A stretch of 6,170 bases of DNA from Microbacterium sp. GTDB taxonomy: Bacteria > Actinomycetota > Actinomycetes > Actinomycetales > Microbacteriaceae. The position numbers and the translations under genes were made by a program. Location of the stretch: assembly GCA_003476465.1 (NCBI GenBank), contig DMUE01000036.1, forward strand, positions 1 through 6,170. Direction: 5' to 3'. Of the stretch, positions 1-5,230 are shown in pieces (the first letter of the stretch is position 1; every line of letters starts with the position of its first letter). The notes under the pieces were generated by a model. The model had not been told where the DNA came from. It was given only the letters and a program-made list of their open reading frames with translations, and ran no database searches.

Positions 1-318
1 TGTGTGGAGTGCGCGCAGGCCTGCACTGCGTGCGCGGACGCTTGCTTGAGCGAAGAGATGGTCGCGGAGCTGACGAAGTGCATTCGCACCAATCTGGACT
101 GCGCCGACCTGTGCGCGGTCACGGCGCGTGTGCTGTCACGGCACACCGGGTACGACGCGAACATCACCCGAGCGGCCGTGGAAGCGTGCCGATCGGCTTG
201 TAAAGCATGCGCAGACGAGTGCGAGCGTCACGCAGACATGCACGAGCACTGTCGTGTGTGCGCGGAGTCGTGCCGACGCTGCGAGCAGGCCTGTGAGGAA
301 CTGCTGCGCAGCCTGTAG
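1..318 (+). CDS. Four-helix-bundle copper-storage protein (Csp, DUF326-like), 5'-truncated by the window edge
   Basis: Csp proteins are four-helix bundles whose core is lined with Cys thiolates that bind many Cu(I) ions; the Csp3 branch is cytosolic and the Csp1 branch is exported. The frame is open from base 1 to the TAG at 316-318. About 105 residues are visible and 17 are Cys, mostly in CxxxC or CxxC spacing along helices: C-VE-C-AQA-C-TA-C near the start, DCADLC in the middle, CRSACKACADEC and CRVCAESCRRCEQAC at the end. A HADMHEH stretch lies between the last two helices, where His/Met residues would sit at the bundle mouth. The GTG at position 4 falls inside the first Cys helix, so it is not the likely start; roughly 20-30 residues lie upstream. 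Without the N-terminus, the exported and cytosolic forms cannot be told apart. It is followed after 33 nt by a DUF305 membrane protein, probably in the same transcript. Confidence 0.88.
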   Translation, partial: CVECAQACTACADACLSEEMVAELTKCIRTNLDCADLCAVTARVLSRHTGYDANITRAAVEACRSACKACADECERHADMHEHCRVCAESCRRCEQACEELLRSL

Positions 319-351
319 AGAGTCAGATCGAGCAAAGAAGGGACGCCTCTG

Positions 352-969
352 ATGTCGAAAACCGATAACGATCAGCCCACCTCAGATCACCAACACTCGG
401 AAGACGACAAGCCCCGCACGTCGGCTGCGATGTACCTGCGATTCGCGGCGATGATCCTCACTGCCATGGTCGTCATGTACTGGGTCATGTTCGTGGGTTC
501 ATGGGAGTGGAGCCACATCCGCTTCAGTCAGAGCCGGGTGTTCATGGCCGTCACCATGGGCGGCACCATGGTGCTCGTGATGATCGCTTGGATGCTGAAC
601 ATGTACAAGAACACCAAGGCGAACATCGCCATCGTCGGCGTCGGAATCCTGCTGATCGCCGGAGGCGTGTTTCTGGATCGCAGTCAGATCACCGTCGGCG
701 ACACCGCGTTCATGAACGCAATGATCCCGCATCACTCCCTCGCCATCACCCGATCCGAGCGCGCACAGATACAAGACGTGCGCGTCTGCGAGCTGGCCAT
801 CGAGATCATCGAGGCGCAGAAACGGGAGATCCTCCTGATGGACTGGCTTATCGACGACATTCAAACCAACGGGCCGGCAACCACTCCGGAAGAGGCGGCC
901 TCGCGAGCCGCGCCAACCTTCTCGGGAGAAGCAGACCGAAGCTGCGCGAACGAGACCACCACCGAGTAG
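352..969 (+). CDS. Three-TM membrane protein with C-terminal single-repeat DUF305 domain
   Basis: A 205-residue protein starting at ATG 352, with a purine-rich ribosome site AGAAGGGA at 336-343. Residues 1-26 are polar and acidic. Hydrophobic segments follow at about 28-50, 63-83 and 91-108. The Lys-containing loop MYKNTK between TM2 and TM3 fits an inside position, which would put the N-terminus in the cytoplasm and the C-terminal domain outside. Residues about 118-170 match DUF305: an MIPHH motif (His127, His128), then an Ala/Glu-rich helix with EIIEAQKREI, then MDWL. DUF305 is linked to copper resistance but its biochemical role is not settled. Only one HH helix pair is present, whereas the lipoprotein at 4587-5174 has two. 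The tail 171-205 is low-complexity and polar. Membrane-anchored DUF305 proteins of this shape are common in copper islands. The gene lies directly after the Csp gene and before the csoR promoter region. Confidence 0.85.
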   Translation: MSKTDNDQPTSDHQHSEDDKPRTSAAMYLRFAAMILTAMVVMYWVMFVGSWEWSHIRFSQSRVFMAVTMGGTMVLVMIAWMLNMYKNTKANIAIVGVGILLIAGGVFLDRSQITVGDTAFMNAMIPHHSLAITRSERAQIQDVRVCELAIEIIEAQKREILLMDWLIDDIQTNGPATTPEEAASRAAPTFSGEADRSCANETTTE

Positions 970-981
970 TTCTGGACTGTC

Positions 982-999
982 CGCCGCGGACGCGCGGTG
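982..999 (+). terminator. Candidate stem-loop after the DUF305 membrane gene
   Basis: The arms 982-988 and 993-999 pair over 7 bp (one G-U) around a GACG loop, starting 12 nt after the stop codon. There is no U-tract. A second, weaker candidate lies at 1014-1019 / 1032-1037 (GGCGAG / CTCGCC, 12-nt loop), which could extend through GCA/TGC if CCC bulges out. Either could end the Csp-DUF305 transcript before the csoR promoter, but in GC-rich DNA such pairing is frequent, so this is tentative. Confidence 0.3.
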
Positions 1000-1069
1000 C
1001 ATTCCCGCTGGCAGGCGAGCGTGAGACTTTCCTCGCCCCCTGCGCGCTGAGCGCGATATCGTGCCCTCC

Positions 1070-1086
1070 ATACCCTAGGGGGGTAT
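1070..1086 (+). promoter_or_regulatory. CsoR-type copper operator upstream of csoR
   Basis: The sequence ATACCCTAGGGGGGTAT is an inverted repeat with 6-bp arms (ATACCC / GGGTAT) around a 5-nt G-rich centre. This is the TACCC...GGGTA architecture of CsoR boxes described upstream of copper operons in Gram-positive bacteria. It ends 11 nt before the csoR ATG, which implies autoregulation: apo-CsoR represses and Cu(I)-CsoR dissociates. Its right arm shares three bases with the predicted -10 box. A further lone half-site GGGTAT occurs at 1104-1109 inside csoR. Confidence 0.85.
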
Positions 1087-1089
1087 AGT
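1084..1089 (+). promoter_or_regulatory. Predicted -10 element of the csoR-copZ-copA promoter
   Basis: TATAGT differs from the TATAAT consensus at one position. The -35 region about 17 bp upstream (around 1061-1066, GTGCCC) has no recognisable TTGACA. A start site 7-9 nt past this box falls at about 1096-1098, on the csoR ATG itself, so the mRNA would be leaderless. The first three bases are also the end of the operator, so bound CsoR would directly cover the -10 region. Confidence 0.6.
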
Positions 1090-1097
1090 ATGTAGTA

Positions 1098-1379
1098 ATG
1101 AACGGGTATGCGGGGAACAAAGATGATCTGCTCAAGCGGCTGAGCCGGGCCGAAGGGCAGGTGCGTGGCATCGCGCGGATGGTCGACAACGACAAGTACT
1201 GCATCGACATCCTCACCCAGGTGGCGGCGGCGACGAGCGCGCTGGAGACGGTCGCGTTGTCGCTGCTGGCGGATCATCTGTCCCACTGCGTCGCTGAGGC
1301 TGCAGCTGAAGGCGGCCCGGTAGCCGAAGAGAAGATCCGAGAAGCGAACGAGGCGATCGCTCGCCTTGTCCGCTCCTGA
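1098..1379 (+). CDS. csoR: Copper-sensing transcriptional repressor CsoR
   Basis: A 93-residue all-helical DUF156-family metalloregulator. In CsoR proteins Cu(I) is bound by a Cys-His-Cys set (x-W/Y-C, then H-xxx-C), and binding lowers DNA affinity. Those residues are present here as Cys35 (DKYCIDILTQ), His60 and Cys64 (DHLSHC). The N-terminal helix LLKRLSRAEGQVRGIARM carries the conserved Arg residues of the family's DNA-contact surface. The C-H-C pattern argues for copper rather than nickel (RcnR, H-C-H-H) or formaldehyde (FrmR). The ATG at 1098 has no Shine-Dalgarno sequence; the nearest G-run (1078-1083) is 14 nt away and belongs to the operator, consistent with leaderless translation. 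The chaperone gene follows after 31 nt with its own ribosome site. Confidence 0.95.
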   Translation: MNGYAGNKDDLLKRLSRAEGQVRGIARMVDNDKYCIDILTQVAAATSALETVALSLLADHLSHCVAEAAAEGGPVAEEKIREANEAIARLVRS

Positions 1380-1410
1380 CCCCTACCCCTGAACCGAAAG
1401 GACACACATC

Positions 1411-1737
1411 ATGACCACGAACGAGCGCACCGACCTGGGCCTGACCGACTCCGCCGCCGGATGCAGCTGCTGCGCCACGGCATCCGTCCCCGACACGCAG
1501 CCCGCCGCATCCACGATCACCGAAGAGGTGCTGGTTGAGGGGATGACCTGCTCGCACTGCGTGATGAGCGTCACCGAGGAGATCTCCGCGATCGACGGTG
1601 TCGACAGCGTATCGGTCGACCTGAAGGCCGGCGGAACCTCACGGGTCACCATCCACAGCGCCGAGCCGATCGACGCCGCACGCGTGCGGGCGGCGGTGGA
1701 GGAGGCGGGGTACGCCCTCGCCGGCACACCCGCATGA
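1411..1737 (+). CDS. copZ: CopZ-like heavy-metal-associated (HMA) copper chaperone with Cys-rich N-terminal extension
   Basis: A 108-residue cytosolic protein; the start at ATG 1411 is supported by GAAAGGA at 1396-1402. Residues about 38-105 form an HMA domain with the Cu(I) motif GMTCSHC (Cys47, Cys50), the [14 protein letters not shown] strand region and the AVEEAGY helix typical of Atx1/CopZ folds. CopZ proteins usually consist of little more than the HMA domain, about 70 residues. This one has a 35-residue N-terminal extension containing GCSCC (Cys18, Cys20, Cys21), which may offer a second thiolate site. It probably delivers Cu(I) to the ATPase encoded immediately downstream; the genes overlap by ATGA at 1734-1737, indicating translational coupling. 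The symbol copZ rests on domain and position; HMA proteins of this kind are sometimes annotated only as 'cation transporter domain'. Confidence 0.9.
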   Translation: MTTNERTDLGLTDSAAGCSCCATASVPDTQPAASTITEEVLVEGMTCSHCVMSVTEEISAIDGVDSVSVDLKAGGTSRVTIHSAEPIDAARVRAAVEEAGYALAGTPA

Positions 1738-4007
1738 GCACCGTCGATGTGGACCTCGATATCTCGGGGATGACCTGCGCATCCTGCGCGACCCGGATCG
1801 AGCGCAAGCTCAACAAGATCCCGGGGGTGGAGGCGACGGTCAATTACGCGACCGAGAAGGCGCGCGTGCACGCCGACGGCGTGGAGACGGCGCAGCTGAT
1901 CGCGGCGGTCGAATCCGCCGGCTACTCCGCGGCGCTTCCCGCGCCGATCATCGATGAGTCCACATCGGCCGCAACACCTGCCGACGACGTCGAGCTGGTT
2001 ACCCTGCGCCGCCGGCTGCTGATCAGCACGGCCCTGGCCGTGCCGGTCGCGCTGATGTCGATGATTCCGGTGCTGCAGTTCACGAACTGGCAGTGGCTCG
2101 CGCTGACCCTGACCGCGCCGGTCGCGGTGTGGGGCGCCTGGCCGTTCCACCGTGCCGCGTTCGTGAATGCCCGCCACGGCGCCGCCACCATGGACACGCT
2201 GATCAGCCTCGGGGTGATCGCCGCATTCGGTTGGTCGCTGTACGCGTTGTTCTTCGGGATGGCGGGGATGCCAGGCATGCACATGACCTTCACCCTGTTC
2301 GGCAGCCCGGAAGCGGGAAGCGGGGAGATCTACCTGGAAGTCGCCGCCCTCGTCACGGTGTTCATCCTCGCCGGCCGGTACGCCGAAGCCCGGGCGAAGA
2401 AGTCCTCCTCCGAGGCGCTGCGCGCCCTGCTCGAACTCGGTGCCAAGGACGCCACGCGCCTCGTCGGCGGGGTGGAGCAGCGGGTCCCGGTCGCGCAGCT
2501 TGCCGTCGGGGACCGGGTGCTGGTGCGCCCCGGCGAGAAGATCCCCTCGGACGGGCTCGTCGTCGACGGCGCCTCGGCGATCGACGCCAGCATGCTGACC
2601 GGCGAATCCGTGCCGGTCGAGGTCACCGTCGGATCCCGCGTCGTAGGCGCCACAGTGAACGTCGGAGGTCGCCTCATTGTCGAGATCACGAGGGTCGGGG
2701 CGGACACGGAGCTGGCGCGGATGCAGCGGCTGATGGATGACGCCCAGACCGGCAAGGCGCGCGTGCAGCGCCTTGCTGATCGGGTCTCGGCGGTGTTCGT
2801 TCCGATCGTCATCCTGCTCGCGATCGTCGCTTTCGTCGGGTGGATGCTGGTCGGTGGGTCCGTCGAGGTCGCGTTCACTGCTGCGGTGGCGACGCTGATC
2901 ATCGCGTGCCCGTGCGCGCTGGGCTTGGCGACGCCGACCGCGCTGCTGGTCGGAACCGGGCGCGGGTCACAGCTGGGGATCCTTATTCGTGGGCCGCAGG
3001 TGCTCGAGCAGACTCGTCAGGTCGACACGATCGTGCTGGACAAGACCGGAACTATCACCCGGGGCGCGATGACCGTCACCACCGTCTCGGCGGCGCCCGG
3101 CGTTACTGATGACGAGCTGCTGCGGATCGCCGCTGGCGCGGAGTGGGGATCCGAACACCCCGTGGCGCGGGCCATCGTGAGTGCTCATGGTGGCGCGGCG
3201 CCGGTGGCGGAGTCGTTCGCGTCGCACGCCGGGTTCGGCGTCCAGGCCGTTCTGGAAGGCTCGCTGGTCGTGGCTGGACGCCCGGAGTGGGCGGAGGACC
3301 AGTGGTCCGTGCATCTGCCGATCCGTTTCCGCGGTGAGGCTGAGGTGCTGGAGGCTGCTGGGGGCACGGTGATCGCGGTCGCCCGCGACGGGGAATTCCT
3401 TGGCATCGTCGCGGTCTCCGACACCGTCAAGCCGACCAGCGCGGACGCGATCGCCCGATTCCGTGCCCTGGGCCTGCGTCCCGTGCTGCTTACCGGCGAC
3501 AACGCCGGCGCCGCCGAACATATCGCGGGTCTGGTCGGGATCGATGAGGTTCGGGCTGGGGTCACCCCTGCAGGAAAGCTCGAGGTTATCCGCGAACTCC
3601 AATCCGCGGGGCGCGTGGTGGCCATGGTCGGCGACGGTGTGAACGATGCCGCCGCCCTCGCCGCGGCCGACCTCGGCATCGCGATGGGGGGCGGGACGGA
3701 CGCCGCCATCGCCGCCAGCGACGTGACCATCGCCTCCGGCGACCTCCTGGTTGTCGCGGACGCTATCCGGCTTTCGCGTCGCACCCTGGTTACCATCAAG
3801 GGCAACCTGTTCTGGGCGTTCGCGTACAACATCGCCGCGATCCCGATCGCGATGCTTGGCCTGCTCAACCCCCTGGTTGCCGCCGCAGCGATGGCCCTGT
3901 CGTCGGTGTTCGTGGTGACCAACAGCCTCCGCCTGCGACGGTTCCGACCAGCGCCGGCGCCGACGGTGCCCGCCGTACCCGTGGCGCGGGTACCGCAGCC
4001 CGCCTGA
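1734..4007 (+). CDS. copA: Cu(I)-exporting P1B-1 type ATPase CopA
   Basis: A complete 757-residue P-type ATPase that exports Cu(I) from the cytoplasm at the cost of ATP. Visible order: one N-terminal HMA domain (GMTCASC, Cys15/Cys18); membrane helices at about 93-113, 120-138, 153-178 and 200-216; actuator domain with TGES 289-292; helices 352-374 and 382-405 holding the metal motif CPC (392-394); phosphorylation site DKTGT (Asp436); nucleotide-binding SEHPVA (His475-Pro476); TGDN 587-590; hinge GDGVND 633-638; final helices about 689-731 with AYN (697-699) and MxxSS (Met720, Ser723, Ser724). CPC, YN and MxxSS together mark the Cu(I)/Ag(I) class rather than Zn or Co. The loop after helix 3 has Met176, Met179, Met182 and Met184, likely extracytoplasmic exit ligands. 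No ribosome site precedes the ATG at a usable distance (GGAGGAGG at 1698-1705 is too far), so translation probably couples to the chaperone stop codon. The C-terminus is a Pro/Ala/Val tail. Confidence 0.97.
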   Translation: MSTVDVDLDISGMTCASCATRIERKLNKIPGVEATVNYATEKARVHADGVETAQLIAAVESAGYSAALPAPIIDESTSAATPADDVELVTLRRRLLISTALAVPVALMSMIPVLQFTNWQWLALTLTAPVAVWGAWPFHRAAFVNARHGAATMDTLISLGVIAAFGWSLYALFFGMAGMPGMHMTFTLFGSPEAGSGEIYLEVAALVTVFILAGRYAEARAKKSSSEALRALLELGAKDATRLVGGVEQRVPVAQLAVGDRVLVRPGEKIPSDGLVVDGASAIDASMLTGESVPVEVTVGSRVVGATVNVGGRLIVEITRVGADTELARMQRLMDDAQTGKARVQRLADRVSAVFVPIVILLAIVAFVGWMLVGGSVEVAFTAAVATLIIACPCALGLATPTALLVGTGRGSQLGILIRGPQVLEQTRQVDTIVLDKTGTITRGAMTVTTVSAAPGVTDDELLRIAAGAEWGSEHPVARAIVSAHGGAAPVAESFASHAGFGVQAVLEGSLVVAGRPEWAEDQWSVHLPIRFRGEAEVLEAAGGTVIAVARDGEFLGIVAVSDTVKPTSADAIARFRALGLRPVLLTGDNAGAAEHIAGLVGIDEVRAGVTPAGKLEVIRELQSAGRVVAMVGDGVNDAAALAAADLGIAMGGGTDAAIAASDVTIASGDLLVVADAIRLSRRTLVTIKGNLFWAFAYNIAAIPIAMLGLLNPLVAAAAMALSSVFVVTNSLRLRRFRPAPAPTVPAVPVARVPQPA
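3975..3993 (+). repeat. Perfect inverted repeat GTACCCG/CGGGTAC in the 3' end of copA
   Basis: Seven-base arms at 3975-3981 and 3987-3993 flank TGGCG. The core TACCC-N7-GGGTA resembles the CsoR half-sites at 1070-1086 (TACCC-N5-GGGTA) but with two more bases between them. It lies in codons for the non-conserved Pro/Val tail, about 85 nt before the next gene. It could be an mRNA stem, a second CsoR-like site, or coincidence. Confidence 0.5.
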
Positions 4008-4009
4008 GA

Positions 4010-4043
4010 CCTGGCGGCTGGCGGTTCCACGCCGGCCGCCAGG
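4010..4043 (+). terminator. Strong stem-loop directly after copA (terminator or mRNA-stabilising hairpin)
   Basis: CCTGGCGGC at 4010-4018 pairs perfectly with GCCGCCAGG at 4035-4043. The stem continues inward through a U-G pair (4019/4034) and GGCG/CGCC (4020-4023 / 4030-4033), giving 14 bp around a 6-nt loop (GTTCCA). It starts 2 nt after the copA stop codon. No T-run follows, as is common in actinobacterial terminators, so partial read-through or 3'-end protection of the copA message is equally possible. Confidence 0.65.
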
Positions 4044-4078
4044 GACGATTACCCTGAAGGCAAGGAGGTGAGTTCTCG

Positions 4079-4495
4079 ATGATCGCTCTCGCGCAGCATT
4101 TGCGCCGCAGCCCGCACGGGCTGGGCCGGTCTGTGCTGCTGCTCATCGCCCTCACCGCCGCGCTCATCATCGGTCTGCTCGCGATGCACGCGCTCGACGC
4201 GCCGACCGCGCATGCGGATCCTGCCGCCGCCGTTTCCGTGCAGGAAGCCGGCGCCGCCCACGGCCACGATGCGCCACCGGCCGATGACGGCTGCCCGGAC
4301 TGCGGGGGGCATGAAGCCATGCTCGCGATGGCGTGCGTCCTTGCCCTCCTGGTCGTATCGCTGCTGTTCCTTCTGCCCCGCGCTGGCGTCAGCTGGGGTG
4401 TCGTGTTCGGCCGGGCCGGACCCCTCATGATCGTTGGCCGGGCAGCGCTATCCCGACCACCCTCACTTCTCGTTCTCTGCATCAGTCGTACGTGA
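4079..4495 (+). CDS. DUF6153-family two-TM membrane protein with extracytoplasmic Cys/His/Met loop
   Basis: A 138-residue protein starting at ATG 4079, with an excellent ribosome site AAGGAGGTG ending at 4070. A cytosolic basic start (HLRRSPHGLGR) is followed by TM1 at about 18-36. A roughly 45-residue outer loop contains HGHD and CPDCGGH (His61, His63, Cys72, Cys75, His78). Then comes TM2 at about 83-99 with Met81, Met84 and Cys86 at its outer edge, and a basic tail. The C-terminus PPSLLVLCISRT resembles the ending I associate with DUF6153 proteins of actinobacteria, which also have the LAMHALD-type segment and a GC-x-x-C/H loop. No function is established for the family. The spaced Cys/His/Met residues on the predicted outer face suggest metal binding or sensing in this copper setting; that is inference. 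It is separated from copA by 71 nt that hold a hairpin. Confidence 0.75.
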   Translation: MIALAQHLRRSPHGLGRSVLLLIALTAALIIGLLAMHALDAPTAHADPAAAVSVQEAGAAHGHDAPPADDGCPDCGGHEAMLAMACVLALLVVSLLFLLPRAGVSWGVVFGRAGPLMIVGRAALSRPPSLLVLCISRT

Positions 4496-4532
4496 TTGCA
4501 GCTCGCTGACCCGTTGAGGGCAGCCGAGCTTT

Positions 4533-4559
4533 CGCGCGCGATCACACCGATCGTGCGCG
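4533..4559 (+). terminator. GC-rich stem-loop between the DUF6153-type gene and the DUF305 lipoprotein gene
   Basis: Arms 4533-4543 and 4549-4559 form an 11-bp stem (one G-U) with an ACACC loop, 37 nt after the stop codon and 14 nt before the next ribosome site (GAGGAG, 4574-4579). No T-run follows. It may be a weak terminator or an RNA-processing or stability element within one operon. Confidence 0.5.
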
Positions 4560-4586
4560 CCACACAGACGACTGAGGAGATATCAA

Positions 4587-5174
4587 ATGAAGAACCGTGC
4601 CGCGGCGACCGCCGCGATCACCCTGACAGCCCTGCTCGCCCTCGCCGGCTGCGCCGGCACCACCGGCAGCGGCGGGATGGACAACATGCCCGGAATGGGC
4701 TCATCGGCGTCCCCGGCCGCCGACGTGAACAACGCCGACATGCAGTTCACGATGATGATGATCCCGCACCACGAACAAGCCGTCGAGATGGCCGACATGA
4801 TCCTCGCCAAGGACGGCATCGACGAGCGCGTCATCACCCTGGCGGAACAGATCAAGGCCGCGCAAGGTCCGGAGATCGAGCTGATGGAGTCCTGGCTCGA
4901 TGACTGGGGCACGCCAATGGGGGACATGGACGGGATGGACCACGGGGGGATGATGTCGGACACCGACATGCAAGCCCTTGAGGACGCCACCGGTGCGGAG
5001 GCATCCCGCCTCTTCCTGGAGCAGATGATCGTCCACCATGAAGGCGCGATCGAGATGGCGCAGACCGAAGTCGACAACGGTCAGAACGCCGACGTGATCG
5101 CCCTCGCCGAGAACATCATCGCCTCGCAGACCACGGAGATCACCACGATGGAGGACATTCTCGCGACACTCTGA
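4587..5174 (+). CDS. DUF305 lipoprotein, tandem HH-helix repeats, Met-rich
   Basis: A 195-residue exported lipoprotein; start ATG 4587 with GAGGAG 7 nt upstream. Residues 1-21 form a signal peptide ending in lipobox LAGC, with Cys22 as the lipidation site. After a Met-rich linker (MDNMPGMG) come two copies of the DUF305 helix-pair: residues about 50-107 with MIPHH (His61-His62), and about 139-195 with MIVHH (His150-His151). Each continues into a helix with A-x-x-I-x-x-(A/S)-Q-x-x-E-I and a Met. Between them, residues 108-128 form a Met/Asp/His segment (MGDMDGMDHGGMM), like the copper-binding stretches of CopM- or PcoE-type proteins. The protein probably binds copper at the outer face of the membrane, receiving or sequestering what CopA exports; this is inferred from composition and context. 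The family match itself is clear. Confidence 0.9.
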   Translation: MKNRAAATAAITLTALLALAGCAGTTGSGGMDNMPGMGSSASPAADVNNADMQFTMMMIPHHEQAVEMADMILAKDGIDERVITLAEQIKAAQGPEIELMESWLDDWGTPMGDMDGMDHGGMMSDTDMQALEDATGAEASRLFLEQMIVHHEGAIEMAQTEVDNGQNADVIALAENIIASQTTEITTMEDILATL

Positions 5175-5180
5175 CCGTCA

Positions 5181-5209
5181 GGGGTCGGCCGCACCCGACG
5201 GCCGGCCCC
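5181..5209 (+). terminator. Stem-loop after the DUF305 lipoprotein gene
   Basis: Arms 5181-5191 and 5199-5209 pair over 11 bp (one G-U at 5185/5205) with a CACCCGA loop. It starts 6 nt after the stop codon and ends only 6 nt before the next ribosome site (AGGGAG, 5216-5221). No T-run follows. Its closeness to that site means it could also modulate translation of the next gene. Confidence 0.55.
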
Positions 5210-5230
5210 CGACCCAGGGAGACCGCCACC

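Noticed and set aside
4..318. GTG at position 4 as the true start of the Csp gene
   Set aside because: It lies between the first two cysteines of a conserved Cys helix, and the frame is open to base 1 with a TGT (Cys) codon before it. The gene more likely begins upstream of the window.
979..991. Palindrome GTCCGC-C-GCGGAC as a protein-binding site
   Set aside because: A single central base and pure G/C content in GC-rich DNA; no known motif matches, and its bases overlap the alternative stem-loop at 982-999.
501..1088. Long + strand frame overlapping the DUF305 membrane gene and the csoR promoter
   Set aside because: Arg/His-rich out-of-frame reading of a gene with clear TM helices and DUF305 motif; it runs through the operator and has no supported start.
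1383..2282. 299-codon open frame on the minus strand opposite copZ/copA
   Set aside because: Low-complexity Arg/Gly/His-rich translation with no recognisable motif, typical of the antisense of high-GC coding DNA; the + strand frames have clear domains.
3185..4030. 281-codon open frame on the minus strand opposite the 3' part of copA
   Set aside because: Ala/Arg/Ser/Thr-rich shadow of a gene whose + strand reading contains all the P-type ATPase motifs.
4047..4052. GATTAC as a -10 box for an independent promoter of the DUF6153-type gene
   Set aside because: Only three of six positions match TATAAT and no acceptable -35 lies upstream; read-through from the copA operon is the simpler explanation.
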